From assembly GCA_949840935.1 (NCBI GenBank), contig CATKXX010000001.1, positions 124,001-188,000 of the forward strand: a stretch of 64,000 bases of DNA, in the 5' to 3' direction. This stretch comes from an uncultured Acetatifactor sp. (lineage in GTDB: Bacteria; Bacillota; Clostridia; Lachnospirales; Lachnospiraceae). The notes under the pieces are model-generated. The model worked only from the letters and a program-made list of their open reading frames with translations, did no database searches and was not told the origin of the DNA. Shown here one piece after another: positions 52,207-62,457 of the stretch (position 1 is its first letter; every line of letters begins with the position of its first letter). The position numbers and the translations under genes are program-made.

Positions 52207-54106
52207 TTTTCTCCTCAAACAGATAATCGCGCCCCTGCATTACCATAGAAAATTCAAAGGTCAGATAATCCCCGATGGTTTTTATAAAGTCTTCTTCGGA
52301 GGGGATTTCATCGTTAAAATAATAGAAGCTGTGCAGCCATTCATCCGTTGCTTCAATGGTGGTCTGTACACAGAATTTCGTCTCCGCCTCCATTCTTCCA
52401 AACCAGACATCCAATAAATGTTGTTTTCTATCTTTTGCGGATTCTGTTTCAATGAGTCCCACATGAGGGGCAACCTTATACCCGTCATTTTCAAAGTTGA
52501 TAAATTTACAGATTTTATCACCAGGGTGAGGCTCGCCTGAAGTAAAGACAGCGATACAGGGCATTACGCCGACGCCATAAAAAGTATCTTTATTCAGTGT
52601 GATCACTCCCTCCAGGGTGTGACGTTTTAAGATGCTTTCTTTTAATATCTGTTCTTCCTTTGTTTTGCCGGTCATGGAAGACTGGGGTACGATGACGATA
52701 CATCTTGCCCCTGCCACGAGGGAATTGAGCAGATGTTCCACAAAGGATAATTCATACAGGTCAGGGTTTTGCTTTGAACCCTGGGAGTAGGGAGGGTTCA
52801 TCATACCCACGGAAGACTGCTTTAATTGCAGTTTATTTGCTTCCTGCTTAAAAAAGTCGTCATTGATCAGATTGCTCTTTCCGTCTCCTCGCAGGATCAT
52901 ATTAGTGGTCGCTATGGCGAACATATTTGGACGCATTTCAATGCCATGAAGCTGTTTCTGGCGAATGCTTTTTTTCTGCGTGTCATTTTCCGCTTTTTCC
53001 AGCATATTGTACATGGCGGCAATCAGAAATCCGGCTGTGCCGCAGCAAGGGTCGAAAACAATATCGTCAGGCTGTAAATCTGCCAAATCGCAGAATAACT
53101 GCGTAATGTGTTTTGGCGTGAGGATAATTCCCAGCGTCTGGCCGTCTCCACCGGAATAACTCATGAATTCGCCATAAAACCTGCCTATATAATCTTCGGC
53201 GCTGTTTATGTAGCGGATAGATTTGTAAATCTTTGCATCAAGAAATTTAGCAAAGTATTTCAGTGGGGTTTCATTCAATTTGGGTTCGATTTCATTTAAT
53301 TTAACGGTATCCTTAATGAAGGCAAACTGATTTAGTATTTTATCTTTTTTGACATCGGGAGACACATTTGCCCTTTGCAGGTTTGCGCTGATGGCATCAT
53401 AAATCTTCTGGCCGTCTGTCTTTACCGTGTCGCCTGTAAGGTCTTGCACAGAAAAATTTTTATATTCGCTTTCACGGAGCGCTAAGAGTATGCCTGAAAC
53501 AATGAGTGGTTTTTCTGTGTCAAGTAAATTGCCGTAGTTTCTTAAATCCTCATGTAAGGCGCTTGCGTCTTTGAGTAATTCAGCTGTTTCCTTTTCATAG
53601 TCGGTATTTTCCCTGAGGATTTCACGGATATAGTACTCATCGATATTGTCTTCATTGAAAGTGATAAAGGATTCTACTTCGGGAAGTTCGCGATAGTATT
53701 CCGTTTCGTCAATGTAAATGGGAGAAATCCTGTGTCTCTTTTCATCACCGGATATGCCAAAGGCTATGACCTTCTTGTATGAGGTATTATTGGCAAGGTG
53801 TTTACCGTAAAAAACAGCGCCATTTACGGCATAATCAATAACAGCGTTTATTTCGGCGCTGATGTTCCCCATGGGATCGAGTTTGACATGCCTTGACAAA
53901 TCCGCTTTGTCCTCAATGATGAGCAGATAATCTTTTACGACGCCGACATATTCTGGAAAACCGGCTTTTCCTGTCCCTTTTTTGGAAGCTGACTTTAATG
54001 CTGCATCAATTTCCATAACAGAGCTCCCCTGGGGATCAAGGTTGATATTTGCCTGTTTGAGCAGTTCATATACCCATAAATCTGTTTTCGCTTCTTTTTT
54101 TGCCAT
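52187..54106 (-). CDS. Fused nuclease and N6-adenine methyltransferase, BcgI A-like
   Basis: A 639-residue protein. The N-terminal nuclease has PE near 51-52, twelve residues later EDK near 65-67 (LLIIEDKADLSRH), matching the PE-X12-EDK nuclease pattern known from BcgI A. The middle is helical. The methyltransferase has motif I VFDPCCGTAGFL (about 350) and catalytic NPPYSQG (about 432), so it methylates adenine N6. No separate HsdR is present. With the specificity subunit it forms a complete two-gene system that may cut on both sides of its site. The promoter lies at 54140-54168. AAAGG precedes ATG 54106. Confidence 0.85.
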   Translation of the reverse strand: MAKKEAKTDLWVYELLKQANINLDPQGSSVMEIDAALKSASKKGTGKAGFPEYVGVVKDYLLIIEDKADLSRHVKLDPMGNISAEINAVIDYAVNGAVFYGKHLANNTSYKKVIAFGISGDEKRHRISPIYIDETEYYRELPEVESFITFNEDNIDEYYIREILRENTDYEKETAELLKDASALHEDLRNYGNLLDTEKPLIVSGILLALRESEYKNFSVQDLTGDTVKTDGQKIYDAISANLQRANVSPDVKKDKILNQFAFIKDTVKLNEIEPKLNETPLKYFAKFLDAKIYKSIRYINSAEDYIGRFYGEFMSYSGGDGQTLGIILTPKHITQLFCDLADLQPDDIVFDPCCGTAGFLIAAMYNMLEKAENDTQKKSIRQKQLHGIEMRPNMFAIATTNMILRGDGKSNLINDDFFKQEANKLQLKQSSVGMMNPPYSQGSKQNPDLYELSFVEHLLNSLVAGARCIVIVPQSSMTGKTKEEQILKESILKRHTLEGVITLNKDTFYGVGVMPCIAVFTSGEPHPGDKICKFINFENDGYKVAPHVGLIETESAKDRKQHLLDVWFGRMEAETKFCVQTTIEATDEWLHSFYYFNDEIPSEEDFIKTIGDYLTFEFSMVMQGRDYLFEEKNDDQFK

Positions 54107-54139
54107 TGCCTGTACCTTTCGCATTTACCATTATTTTAT

Positions 54140-54168
54140 ATCATATTGCATAAAGAATAATTTGTCAA
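54140..54168 (-). promoter_or_regulatory. Promoter of the restriction-modification genes
   Basis: Minus strand: TTGACA (54163-54168) and TATGAT (54140-54145), spacer 17, about 34 bases upstream of the start codon. Confidence 0.7.
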
Positions 54169-54210
54169 TAAATAATCATTTTTCAGAATACAAGAGAATT
54201 TTAAACAATG

Positions 54211-54246
54211 AAAAAATCAGCCAGGATTCCATGGAACCTCTGGCTG
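54211..54246 (-). terminator. Terminator of the ABC exporter genes
   Basis: Minus strand: TCAGCCAGAGGTTCC pairs with GGAATCCTGGCTGA across ATGG (one bulge), then TTTTTT. Confidence 0.75.
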
Positions 54247-54260
54247 AAAATATGGTTAAC

Positions 54261-56045
54261 TCAATTCAAAAAATCAAACTGGCTCATGTACAGCTCATAA
54301 TACGCTCCCTTCTGTTCCAGCAGTTCCTCATGGGTGCCCCGCTCCAGGATTCCGCCTCTGTCGATGTACATGATGCAGTCCGCGCTCTGGATGGTGGAGA
54401 GGCGGTGGGCGATGATGAAGGAGGTGCGTCCCTTCAGCAGCTCGTTCAGGCCCTTCTGCAGCAGGATTTCCGTCTCCGTATCGATGCTGGAGGTGGCCTC
54501 GTCCAGTATCAGGATGGCAGGGTCGGCCAGCAGGGCCCTGGCGAAGGAGATCAGCTGCCTCTGCCCGGCGGAGAGACGGCTCCCCCGCTCGTTTACCTCC
54601 GTGTAATAGCCGTTTTCCAGCTGGCTGATAAAATCATGGGCGCAGACCGTTTTCGCGGCGGCAACCACCTGCTCGTCGGTGGCAGTCCTGTTTCCATAAC
54701 GAATGTTATCCATAATCGTCCCGGAGAAGATAAAGCTGTCCTGCATCATAACACCCATTTGGCTCCGGAGGGAGCGGATGGTGACCCCGGAGATATCCGT
54801 GCCGTCGATCAGGATGCGGCCGGAATCTACATTGTAGAAGCGGCTGATCAGGTTGACGATGGTGGACTTGCCGGCGCCGGTGGGGCCTACGAAGGCGTAT
54901 GTGGCCCCCTGCTCTGCCGTAAAGCTTATGTGATCCAGGATTGGATGTCCCTCCTCGTAGCTGAAGCACACGTCCTGGAATTCCACCCGGCCCCGGATGG
55001 GGGGCATTTCCACCGCATCCGCCGCGTCCTTTACGTTTACAGGCTCGTCAATGGTCTCAAAGATACGCTCCAGATAGGAGATGGCGGTGAGCAGGGAGTT
55101 GTAAAATCCCGCCAGCGTGTTGATGGGGGCCCAGAAGCGGCTGATATAGGCAGTAAAAGCAATCAGCACGCCCACGGTCAGCGTGGCGTCGGGAGCAAGA
55201 ATCCAGCGGATGCCCAACACATAGACGAAGGCGGTGGTGACGGCGGAAATAATGTCCACACTGGGGCCCATGGTAAAATTCAGCATCACGGCGTGCATCC
55301 ATGCCTGGCGGTAATTGCCGCTTAAGCGGTTGAAGATGCCGCTGTTTTCCTTCTCGCGGACAAAGGACTGGGTGACCCGGATCCCGTTGATGCTTTCGGC
55401 GATATAGGCGTTTAAATTACTCTGCTTGTTGGACTGGATCTGCCATGCCCGGCGCTGCCGCCTCTTGATGAAGACGATGACCGCCGCCAGAAGGGGCAGG
55501 CCGCAGAGGCATACCAGAGTCAGCCGCACGTCACAGATCAGCATGAAGATCAGGATGAAAAAAAGGTTGCACAGATCGGTGACGGTGTTGATGATACCGT
55601 TGCTCAGCAGGTCGCTGAGGCTGTTAACATAGTTTACCACGCGCACCTGGATCTTGCCGTGGGGTCGGTCGTCATAGTAGGAGAAGGGGAGCTCCTGGAG
55701 GTGGGTGAAGATATCGCTCCTGATGGAATGGATGATATTCTGCCCCACAACGCTCATTGTCCGGATCTTGAACCGCAGGCTCACTGCCGAGTAGCAGGCC
55801 GCCAGCAGGGTAAGGCCGCTGACAAGTACGATTTTCCCCATGTCCCGGGCGGGTATGTAGATGTCCATGATCCGCTGGAAAAGGATGGGAATCGTCATGG
55901 TCAGGGCGGAGGAGGAGAGCATCAGTAAAATAACACCCGCCATCTTACTCCGGTAAGGGGCGATATAGCCCGCCAGACGCTTTAACTGGCTGTAGTCAAA
56001 GCTGTCTTCCAATACTTCGTCCATGTCATATCTGTTTCGAGCCAT
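54261..56045 (-). CDS. ABC exporter half-transporter (type IV, MsbA-like)
   Basis: A 594-residue half-transporter with six N-terminal helices (about 30-310) and an ATPase domain. Walker A GPTGAGKST is near 393, signature LSAGQRQLISFARAL near 493, Walker B LILDEATSSID after. Its start at 56045 follows GAGGAT; the frame opens upstream without support. It forms a pair with the upstream gene (56193-57959) and would normally act as a heterodimer. With the partner broken, function is uncertain. Substrate unknown, likely lipid or drug. Confidence 0.9.
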   Translation of the reverse strand: MARNRYDMDEVLEDSFDYSQLKRLAGYIAPYRSKMAGVILLMLSSSALTMTIPILFQRIMDIYIPARDMGKIVLVSGLTLLAACYSAVSLRFKIRTMSVVGQNIIHSIRSDIFTHLQELPFSYYDDRPHGKIQVRVVNYVNSLSDLLSNGIINTVTDLCNLFFILIFMLICDVRLTLVCLCGLPLLAAVIVFIKRRQRRAWQIQSNKQSNLNAYIAESINGIRVTQSFVREKENSGIFNRLSGNYRQAWMHAVMLNFTMGPSVDIISAVTTAFVYVLGIRWILAPDATLTVGVLIAFTAYISRFWAPINTLAGFYNSLLTAISYLERIFETIDEPVNVKDAADAVEMPPIRGRVEFQDVCFSYEEGHPILDHISFTAEQGATYAFVGPTGAGKSTIVNLISRFYNVDSGRILIDGTDISGVTIRSLRSQMGVMMQDSFIFSGTIMDNIRYGNRTATDEQVVAAAKTVCAHDFISQLENGYYTEVNERGSRLSAGQRQLISFARALLADPAILILDEATSSIDTETEILLQKGLNELLKGRTSFIIAHRLSTIQSADCIMYIDRGGILERGTHEELLEQKGAYYELYMSQFDFLN

Positions 56046-56192
56046 TTTTATCCTCATTTCTGCGCTGAATTTGCGCGATACGGTATTTATAATGTCTGTC
56101 CGGTTCCTGCCGCAGCGGCATGTATTCGGCAGAGGCGTTACCGGTGCTTTCAACCGGCCGTCCTGTGCGGCAGTATGTATGCGGAAGAAGTA

Positions 56193-57959
56193 TTACCGGC
56201 GGTTCCTGCGCGCCCGCCGCTCCTTCAGCAGGCCGTAGGGGATTTCACCGTACTGGTTGTGAAATGCCCTGGCGTAGTAGCCGCCCTTTGCCACCAGCTC
56301 CTCGTGGGTGCCCTGTTCAATGATGCGCCCGCCGTCCATGACCAGGATCAGATCCGCATCTTTTATAGAAGAAATGCGGTAGGCAATGATGAATACGGTA
56401 CAGTTATCCTGTATCTTTTTCAGCTGTGACTGGATGTAGCTTTCCGTCTCCATGTCAACGGCGGAGGTGGTGTCGTCCAGGATCAGGATGGAGGGATCCT
56501 TCAGAAGCGCACGAGCCAGGGATATCCTTTGCTTCTGTCCCCCGGAGAGCCCTACGCCCCGTTCCCCCACAATAGTGTCGTAGCCCTCGGGCAGGGCGCT
56601 GATAAAGTGGTTGGCGTCCGCCATGACGGCGGCATGCTTTACCTCCTCAAAGCTGCAGTCCGGCCTGCCGTAGGCAATATTGCCTTCAATGGTGTCGGAG
56701 AACAGGAACACATCCTGCATGGCCATACCGATATTGTCGCGCAGATTGTACAGGTCATGGCGGCGCACATCCTGGCCGTCCACCAGCACCTCCCCCGAGG
56801 TGGCGTCGTAGAAACGGCAGAGAAGGTTCATCAGGGTGGACTTCCCGGAGCCGGTGGAGCCTATGATACCCACCGTCTGCCCTGTTTTCACCCGGAAATT
56901 GATATCCGAGACGATTTCCTCGCCGTCCGCCCTGTAGGACACGTTTTTAAATTCCACCTCCCCCTTAAGCCTGGCGGTAATGCCGCCGGTGCGGGGTGTC
57001 CTGACTTTGGGTTCCTCGCTGTAGGTGGCGTATATTTTTTCCACGGAGGTGATGAAATTCTGGATGTCGTTGACCCACTAGCCCGCCATGCGCAGGGGAT
57101 TGTTCAGCATCCACAGGTAGCCGTTCACCCTGACCAGGTCGCCTAGGGATATTTCCTGATGGATTACCATATATCCGCCGTAGACCATCAGTATGACGGT
57201 CAGTGAGTGGGAGAGGATTTCAAAGATGGGGACATACTTCATCCACACCCGGGAGCCCATAATCTGGGAATTGCGGAATTTGTCGTTTTCTTTTTCAAAT
57301 TTTTCGATTTCATAGTCTTCTTTTGCAAAGGCTTTGACTACACGGTTACCGCTTACATTTTCCTGAACAAAGGCATTCAGGGAGGAAAAGCAGCTGCGGT
57401 TCCTCTGAAAGGCGGGCTTTACCTCCCTGGACTGCCTGTAGGCGGCAATGGCTGTGAAGGGCAGCACCGCCAGCATACAAAGGGCCAGCCGGGTGTTGAC
57501 GGTGAAAATCATAAGGAGGGCGAAGGTGAACATCAGGATATTCTGATACACTGTATAAATAACAGCTGCAACGAAATGTCGGATGGCATCCATGTCCCCG
57601 GTCTGGCGGCTCATAAGGTCGCCCGTCCTCTTTCTGTTATAGAAAGAGAAGTCTTCCTCCAGCAGTTTCCGGTATACCTTGCCGCGCATGTCGTAAAGGA
57701 TTCCCTGGGAGACGGTCTCGAAGGTAACCTGATAGGAAAAGCGCAGGATGCCGGTGAAAGCCGTTACCCCCAGCAGACAGGCGATAAGGCCGGGCAGCAG
57801 GCCATAGTCTCCCGCCAGGACAACGTCATCCACGATAATACCGGACAGGTAAGGGTTTACAATGGAAAGCCCTGCGATGCATGTGGTCAGGAAAAGCCCC
57901 AGGCAGAGCCGCGCCCGGTATCTTTTCAGAAACGAGTAAAACCATTTCAGCGGTGTCAT
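56193..57959 (-). pseudogene. ABC exporter half-transporter split by a TAG stop
   Basis: The first part (57959 to 57078, 293 codons) holds six helices of the exporter domain, starting TPLKWFYSFLKRYRARLC and ending NNPLRMAG before TAG at 57078-57080. The same frame continues directly as WVNDIQNFITSVEKIY and then the ATPase domain with Walker A GSTGSGKST (near 57020 downstream), LSGGQKQRISLARAL and LILDDTTSAVD. No other frame change is needed; the whole is 588 codons, normal for such a gene. One G-to-A change in a TGG Trp codon would explain the stop. The second part begins near GTG 57044 if translated alone. Confidence 0.8.
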
Positions 57960-58004
57960 AATTTTTCCTCCCTGCGCGGCGCCAGTTTTTGCCGTGCAAG
58001 GTTA

Positions 58005-58024
58005 TTGTACTTTTTTAAGTACAA
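58005..58024. promoter_or_regulatory. Palindrome in the exporter promoter region
   Basis: TTGTACTT-TTTT-AAGTACAA, perfect 8-base arms. It lies between the exporter pair and the AraC gene, about 45 bases upstream of the exporter start. A likely regulator binding site. Confidence 0.5.
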
Positions 58025-58075
58025 AAGGAAATGGAGTATCTTGTATCCTTCATGTAGAATTTTATAAGATTGAGA

Positions 58076-58103
58076 TTTACTTTTCAGAATAAAAAGGTAT
58101 AAT
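58076..58103 (+). promoter_or_regulatory. Promoter of the araC-type gene
   Basis: TTTACT (58076-58081) and TATAAT (58098-58103), spacer 16. Confidence 0.5.
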
Positions 58104-58167
58104 ACAATGGGATGAGAGAAAAAGAGAGGGATGGGGAATATGGATCATCACGGAGGTTTAAGCCTGT

Positions 58168-59040
58168 ATGAAGACGCAGAAGAATATTCAGTTTATTACG
58201 GAAGACCTGAATCCCACCTTCCTCTTTACATGGAAAGGTTTTCGCGGCCATGTCACGGAAAATTACCATTGCCATGATCACGGTGAGATTGCGTTTGTAC
58301 TTTCTGGAACAGGGAAATATCGCATTGAGGATGAGATTTACACGGTCCAGGAGGGGGATCTGCTGATCTTAAACCCGGGGGTCAGACATCAGGCGCTGGC
58401 CTGTCCGGAGAGCGCGACTCCCGCCACCGAATTTTTCATAGGTTATTCCGACCTGCAGCTGAACGGGCTTGCCGTCAACTGTATGCCTGTGCCGGAGGGG
58501 GAGTATATGCTGCATACTGCCGGGGAGCTGCGGCAGCGGCTGTTTAAGCTCTGTTCCTCCATGGAGGCGGAAAAGGCGGTCTGCAGGCAGGGGAAATACT
58601 TTATGCTGAAGGCCTATATGATCCAGCTTTTGCTGCTGGTCATCCGGGAGCAGTGCGAGCCCATGGAAAGGCCCCAGGGCTTTTCGTTTGAGTCCGTGAA
58701 CCGTAAATATGTGGTGGAGCAGATACTGAATTATTTCGAGGATCATTACGATGAGAAGATTTCGCTGGATCAGATTGCCGAAAATATGTATCTCAGTCCC
58801 TTTTACATCTCCAAGATTTTTAAGAGCGAGACGGGGGACGCCCCCATCCGGCATCTGATCCATATCCGGCTGGAGAAGGCCAGGGAGCTTCTGGAGAGCG
58901 GCTTCGACGGGAATATCCAGGAGGTGGCGTCCCTGGTGGGATATGAGGACGCGTACCATTTCAGCAAGCTGTTTAAGAAGCATTTCGGGGTGTCGCCCTC
59001 CCAGGTGAGGAAGAAGCAGGGGGAGAAGGGCGGAAAATGA
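58168..59040 (+). CDS. AraC family transcriptional regulator
   Basis: A 290-residue regulator. The N-terminal 150 residues are a cupin sensor (NYHCHDHGEIAFVLSG and EGDLLILNPGVRHQA, His-rich). The C-terminal 100 residues carry two helix-turn-helices: ISLDQIAENMYLSPFYISKI and NIQEVASLVGYEDAYHFSKL, ending KKHFGVSPSQVRKK. It is divergent from the ABC exporter genes, which it may control. GGAGG lies about 12 bases before ATG 58168. Confidence 0.9.
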   Translation: MKTQKNIQFITEDLNPTFLFTWKGFRGHVTENYHCHDHGEIAFVLSGTGKYRIEDEIYTVQEGDLLILNPGVRHQALACPESATPATEFFIGYSDLQLNGLAVNCMPVPEGEYMLHTAGELRQRLFKLCSSMEAEKAVCRQGKYFMLKAYMIQLLLLVIREQCEPMERPQGFSFESVNRKYVVEQILNYFEDHYDEKISLDQIAENMYLSPFYISKIFKSETGDAPIRHLIHIRLEKARELLESGFDGNIQEVASLVGYEDAYHFSKLFKKHFGVSPSQVRKKQGEKGGK

Positions 59041-59124
59041 AAAACCTGTTTTCAAGCAGGACAAAATCTGGTACAATAATTCTATGAATTGATTGACCGG
59101 GAAACCGGAACGGAGGTATATAAT

Positions 59125-59793
59125 ATGAGGTATTTTTTTGAATCAAAAGTAGAAAAACAGGAGAAGGGATATACGATTCAGATTCCCTTCAATGTATGGG
59201 AGGTCTGCAAGCAGCGCGATGTGATCCAGGGCGATGTGGTGCTGGATAACAAGATCATTGACTGCGAGCTGCATCCCAAGGAGAAGGGGAATTATGAGAT
59301 TCATATCACGGATGAGGACGCGGTGAACGTGGAGCTGGGAGTTACCCACAAGATTCTGCTGCATGTAAACGGTTCCCTGATTCGCATGGATCAGAACAGC
59401 CCCTTCAGCTTCGACAAGCCCATCCGTAAGATCGACAGCATGGAGGTCATCATCCAGCCCGAGGACGGGCTCTGCGGACAGGCTTGTGTGGCGATGCTGG
59501 CAGGCGTTACCATTGCGGAGGTCATGAGCGTTATGGACTGCCGCGAGTGGCAGGCTACCATGGGCCGCATCATTTCCGCGCTGAATTATTACGGCATTGA
59601 CCACAACGATATCATTGTCTACACCGAGGGGCGGGACGCGGTGCTGCCCAAGTGCTGCGTTATGATGGAGAGGATGGGCCGGTTCAGCCATTATCTGATC
59701 CACTTTGACGGAAAGTATTATGACTCCAACCTTGGCGTGCTGGAGGAGTACGATATGAGTAAGCTCCTGGGCTATCTGGAGATCAAGTGCTGA
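59125..59793 (+). CDS. DUF1905 plus C39-like cysteine peptidase fold protein
   Basis: A 222-residue soluble protein. Residues 1-85 match DUF1905, a small beta barrel (GDVVLDNKIIDCELHPKEKG). Residues 100-222 look like a C39-type cysteine peptidase fold: GLCGQACVAMLAG supplies the catalytic Cys near 121, HYLIHFDGKYYDSNLG the His near 193 and the Asp after it. C39 peptidases cut leader peptides, but outside ABC exporters such domains may be standalone proteases. The exact substrate is unknown. GGAGG lies upstream of ATG 59125; it is followed by a terminator. Confidence 0.65.
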   Translation: MRYFFESKVEKQEKGYTIQIPFNVWEVCKQRDVIQGDVVLDNKIIDCELHPKEKGNYEIHITDEDAVNVELGVTHKILLHVNGSLIRMDQNSPFSFDKPIRKIDSMEVIIQPEDGLCGQACVAMLAGVTIAEVMSVMDCREWQATMGRIISALNYYGIDHNDIIVYTEGRDAVLPKCCVMMERMGRFSHYLIHFDGKYYDSNLGVLEEYDMSKLLGYLEIKC

Positions 59794-59835
59794 GAAAGGC
59801 CGGGAACGTCCGGTAATTTAGATATAATTTAGATA

Positions 59836-59876
59836 AGGGCCGGTGACCGAAACTGTCGGTTGCCGGCTCTTTGACT
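59836..59876 (+). terminator. Terminator before the groESL region
   Basis: GGGCCGG (59837-59843) pairs with CCGGCTC (59863-59869) through an ACCGA/TCGGT inner stem, then TTTGACTTT. Confidence 0.7.
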
Positions 59877-59887
59877 TTCGCGGCATT

Positions 59888-59940
59888 CGCCAACTGTCCG
59901 TGCAAGCACAGCCACCTGACTCATTGCTCGCAGAAATAAA
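59888..59940 (-). repeat. Dispersed 52-bp repeat, copy C
   Basis: Reverse strand copy of the repeat at 6373-6425 (47 of 52 positions). It lies between the terminator and the groES promoter. The rest of 59941-60066 shows no gene. Confidence 0.75.
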
Positions 59941-60066
59941 CAATTTGGGACATTTATAAAGGAAATATAAAATCTGATATTTGTGGGTTGCATAAGAAAA
60001 ACAGAATAAAAGAAAGATAACGTGAGAAAATAAGATATAAACAGATATAAACAGCCGTGAATATGT

Positions 60067-60095
60067 TTGCCAACTTTTACATATAAAATTAATAT
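60067..60095 (+). promoter_or_regulatory. groESL promoter
   Basis: TTGCCA (60067-60072) and TAATAT (60090-60095), spacer 17, just before the CIRCE element. Confidence 0.65.
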
Positions 60096-60107
60096 ATGTC
60101 TTAGTGA

Positions 60108-60134
60108 TTAGCACTCGATATTTGTGAGTGCTAA
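60108..60134. promoter_or_regulatory. CIRCE element (HrcA operator)
   Basis: TTAGCACTC-N9-GAGTGCTAA, identical to the consensus, 38 bases before the groES start. HrcA repression of groESL is expected; hrcA is not in the window. Confidence 0.95.
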
Positions 60135-60172
60135 TAAAATAGAAAACAAAGCAGATTCAGGAGGTAAATATC

Positions 60173-60460
60173 ATGAAGTTAGTGCCTTTAGGTGACAGGG
60201 TTGTATTAAAGCAGTTGGAAGCTGAGGAGACTACCAAGTCCGGTATCGTCCTTCCCGGCCAGAACAAGGAAAAGCCCCAGCAGGCCGAAGTGATTGCGGT
60301 AGGCCCCGGCGGTGTGGTTGACGGCAAGGAAGTGAAGATGGAGGTAAAGGTCGGCGATAAGGTGATCTTCTCCAAGTATTCAGGAACCAACGTAACACTG
60401 GACGACGACGAGGAGCTGATCGTTGTAAAGCAGAACGATATCCTGGCGATCATTGAGTAG
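60173..60460 (+). CDS. groES: Co-chaperonin GroES
   Basis: A 95-residue protein of normal GroES length. It opens with KLVPLGDRVVLKQLEAEETT, followed by the mobile loop KSGIVLPGQNKEKPQQAEVI and ends with VVKQNDILAIIE. It caps GroEL. GGAGG lies eight bases before ATG 60173, and groEL follows by 94 bases. Controlled by the CIRCE element. Confidence 0.97.
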   Translation: MKLVPLGDRVVLKQLEAEETTKSGIVLPGQNKEKPQQAEVIAVGPGGVVDGKEVKMEVKVGDKVIFSKYSGTNVTLDDDEELIVVKQNDILAIIE

Positions 60461-60530
60461 TGCGGAATTAAATTTACAGATGTACATGTGAGCGAGCTCA
60501 CAATGGGCAGTTTGAAAATCCAAATAATAA

Positions 60531-62177
<1,647 letters not shown>

Positions 62178-62194
62178 TCACAGGTTGATATGCA

Positions 62195-62230
62195 GGAGCC
62201 ATGGAAATGTTTCGTTCCATGGCTCCTTTT
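62195..62230 (+). terminator. groESL terminator
   Basis: Perfect 12-bp stem GGAGCCATGGAA with TTCCATGGCTCC and TTTT after. Confidence 0.9.
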
Positions 62231-62308
62231 CCTGATTTTAAGACCAGTGTGCCCGGCGGCTACATGTTCTGGCAGTCGGAGGCATTTAAGAGAAATTGAC
62301 AAAACTAC

Positions 62309-62337
62309 TTGACATAGTTTCAAAAACCATGTATTGT
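62309..62337 (+). promoter_or_regulatory. Promoter for the 62458 gene
   Basis: TTGACA (62309-62314) and TATTGT (62332-62337), spacer 17. The gap 62231-62308 shows nothing else. Confidence 0.6.
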
Positions 62338-62457
62338 GTTTTGAGAATGGTATACAAATTCAACAGCAGCATTACATTATTGGAAAGAAAGGCCATATGG
62401 CTTAGAAATAAAAAGAATATTATATAGAGAAGGAATCAGGGTACAGGAGGAAAGGGA

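Noticed and set aside
51160..54106. Classical type I restriction system
   Set aside because: No HsdR gene adjoins; the methyltransferase carries its own nuclease motif and the sizes fit BcgI.
53982..55325. 447-residue plus-strand frame across the exporter and methyltransferase genes
   Set aside because: Spans two genes and a terminator on the other strand; amino acid pattern is antisense to the ABC ATPase.
59818..60114. 98-residue minus-strand protein over the groESL upstream region
   Set aside because: It reads through the dispersed repeat, terminator and promoter; no ribosome binding site.
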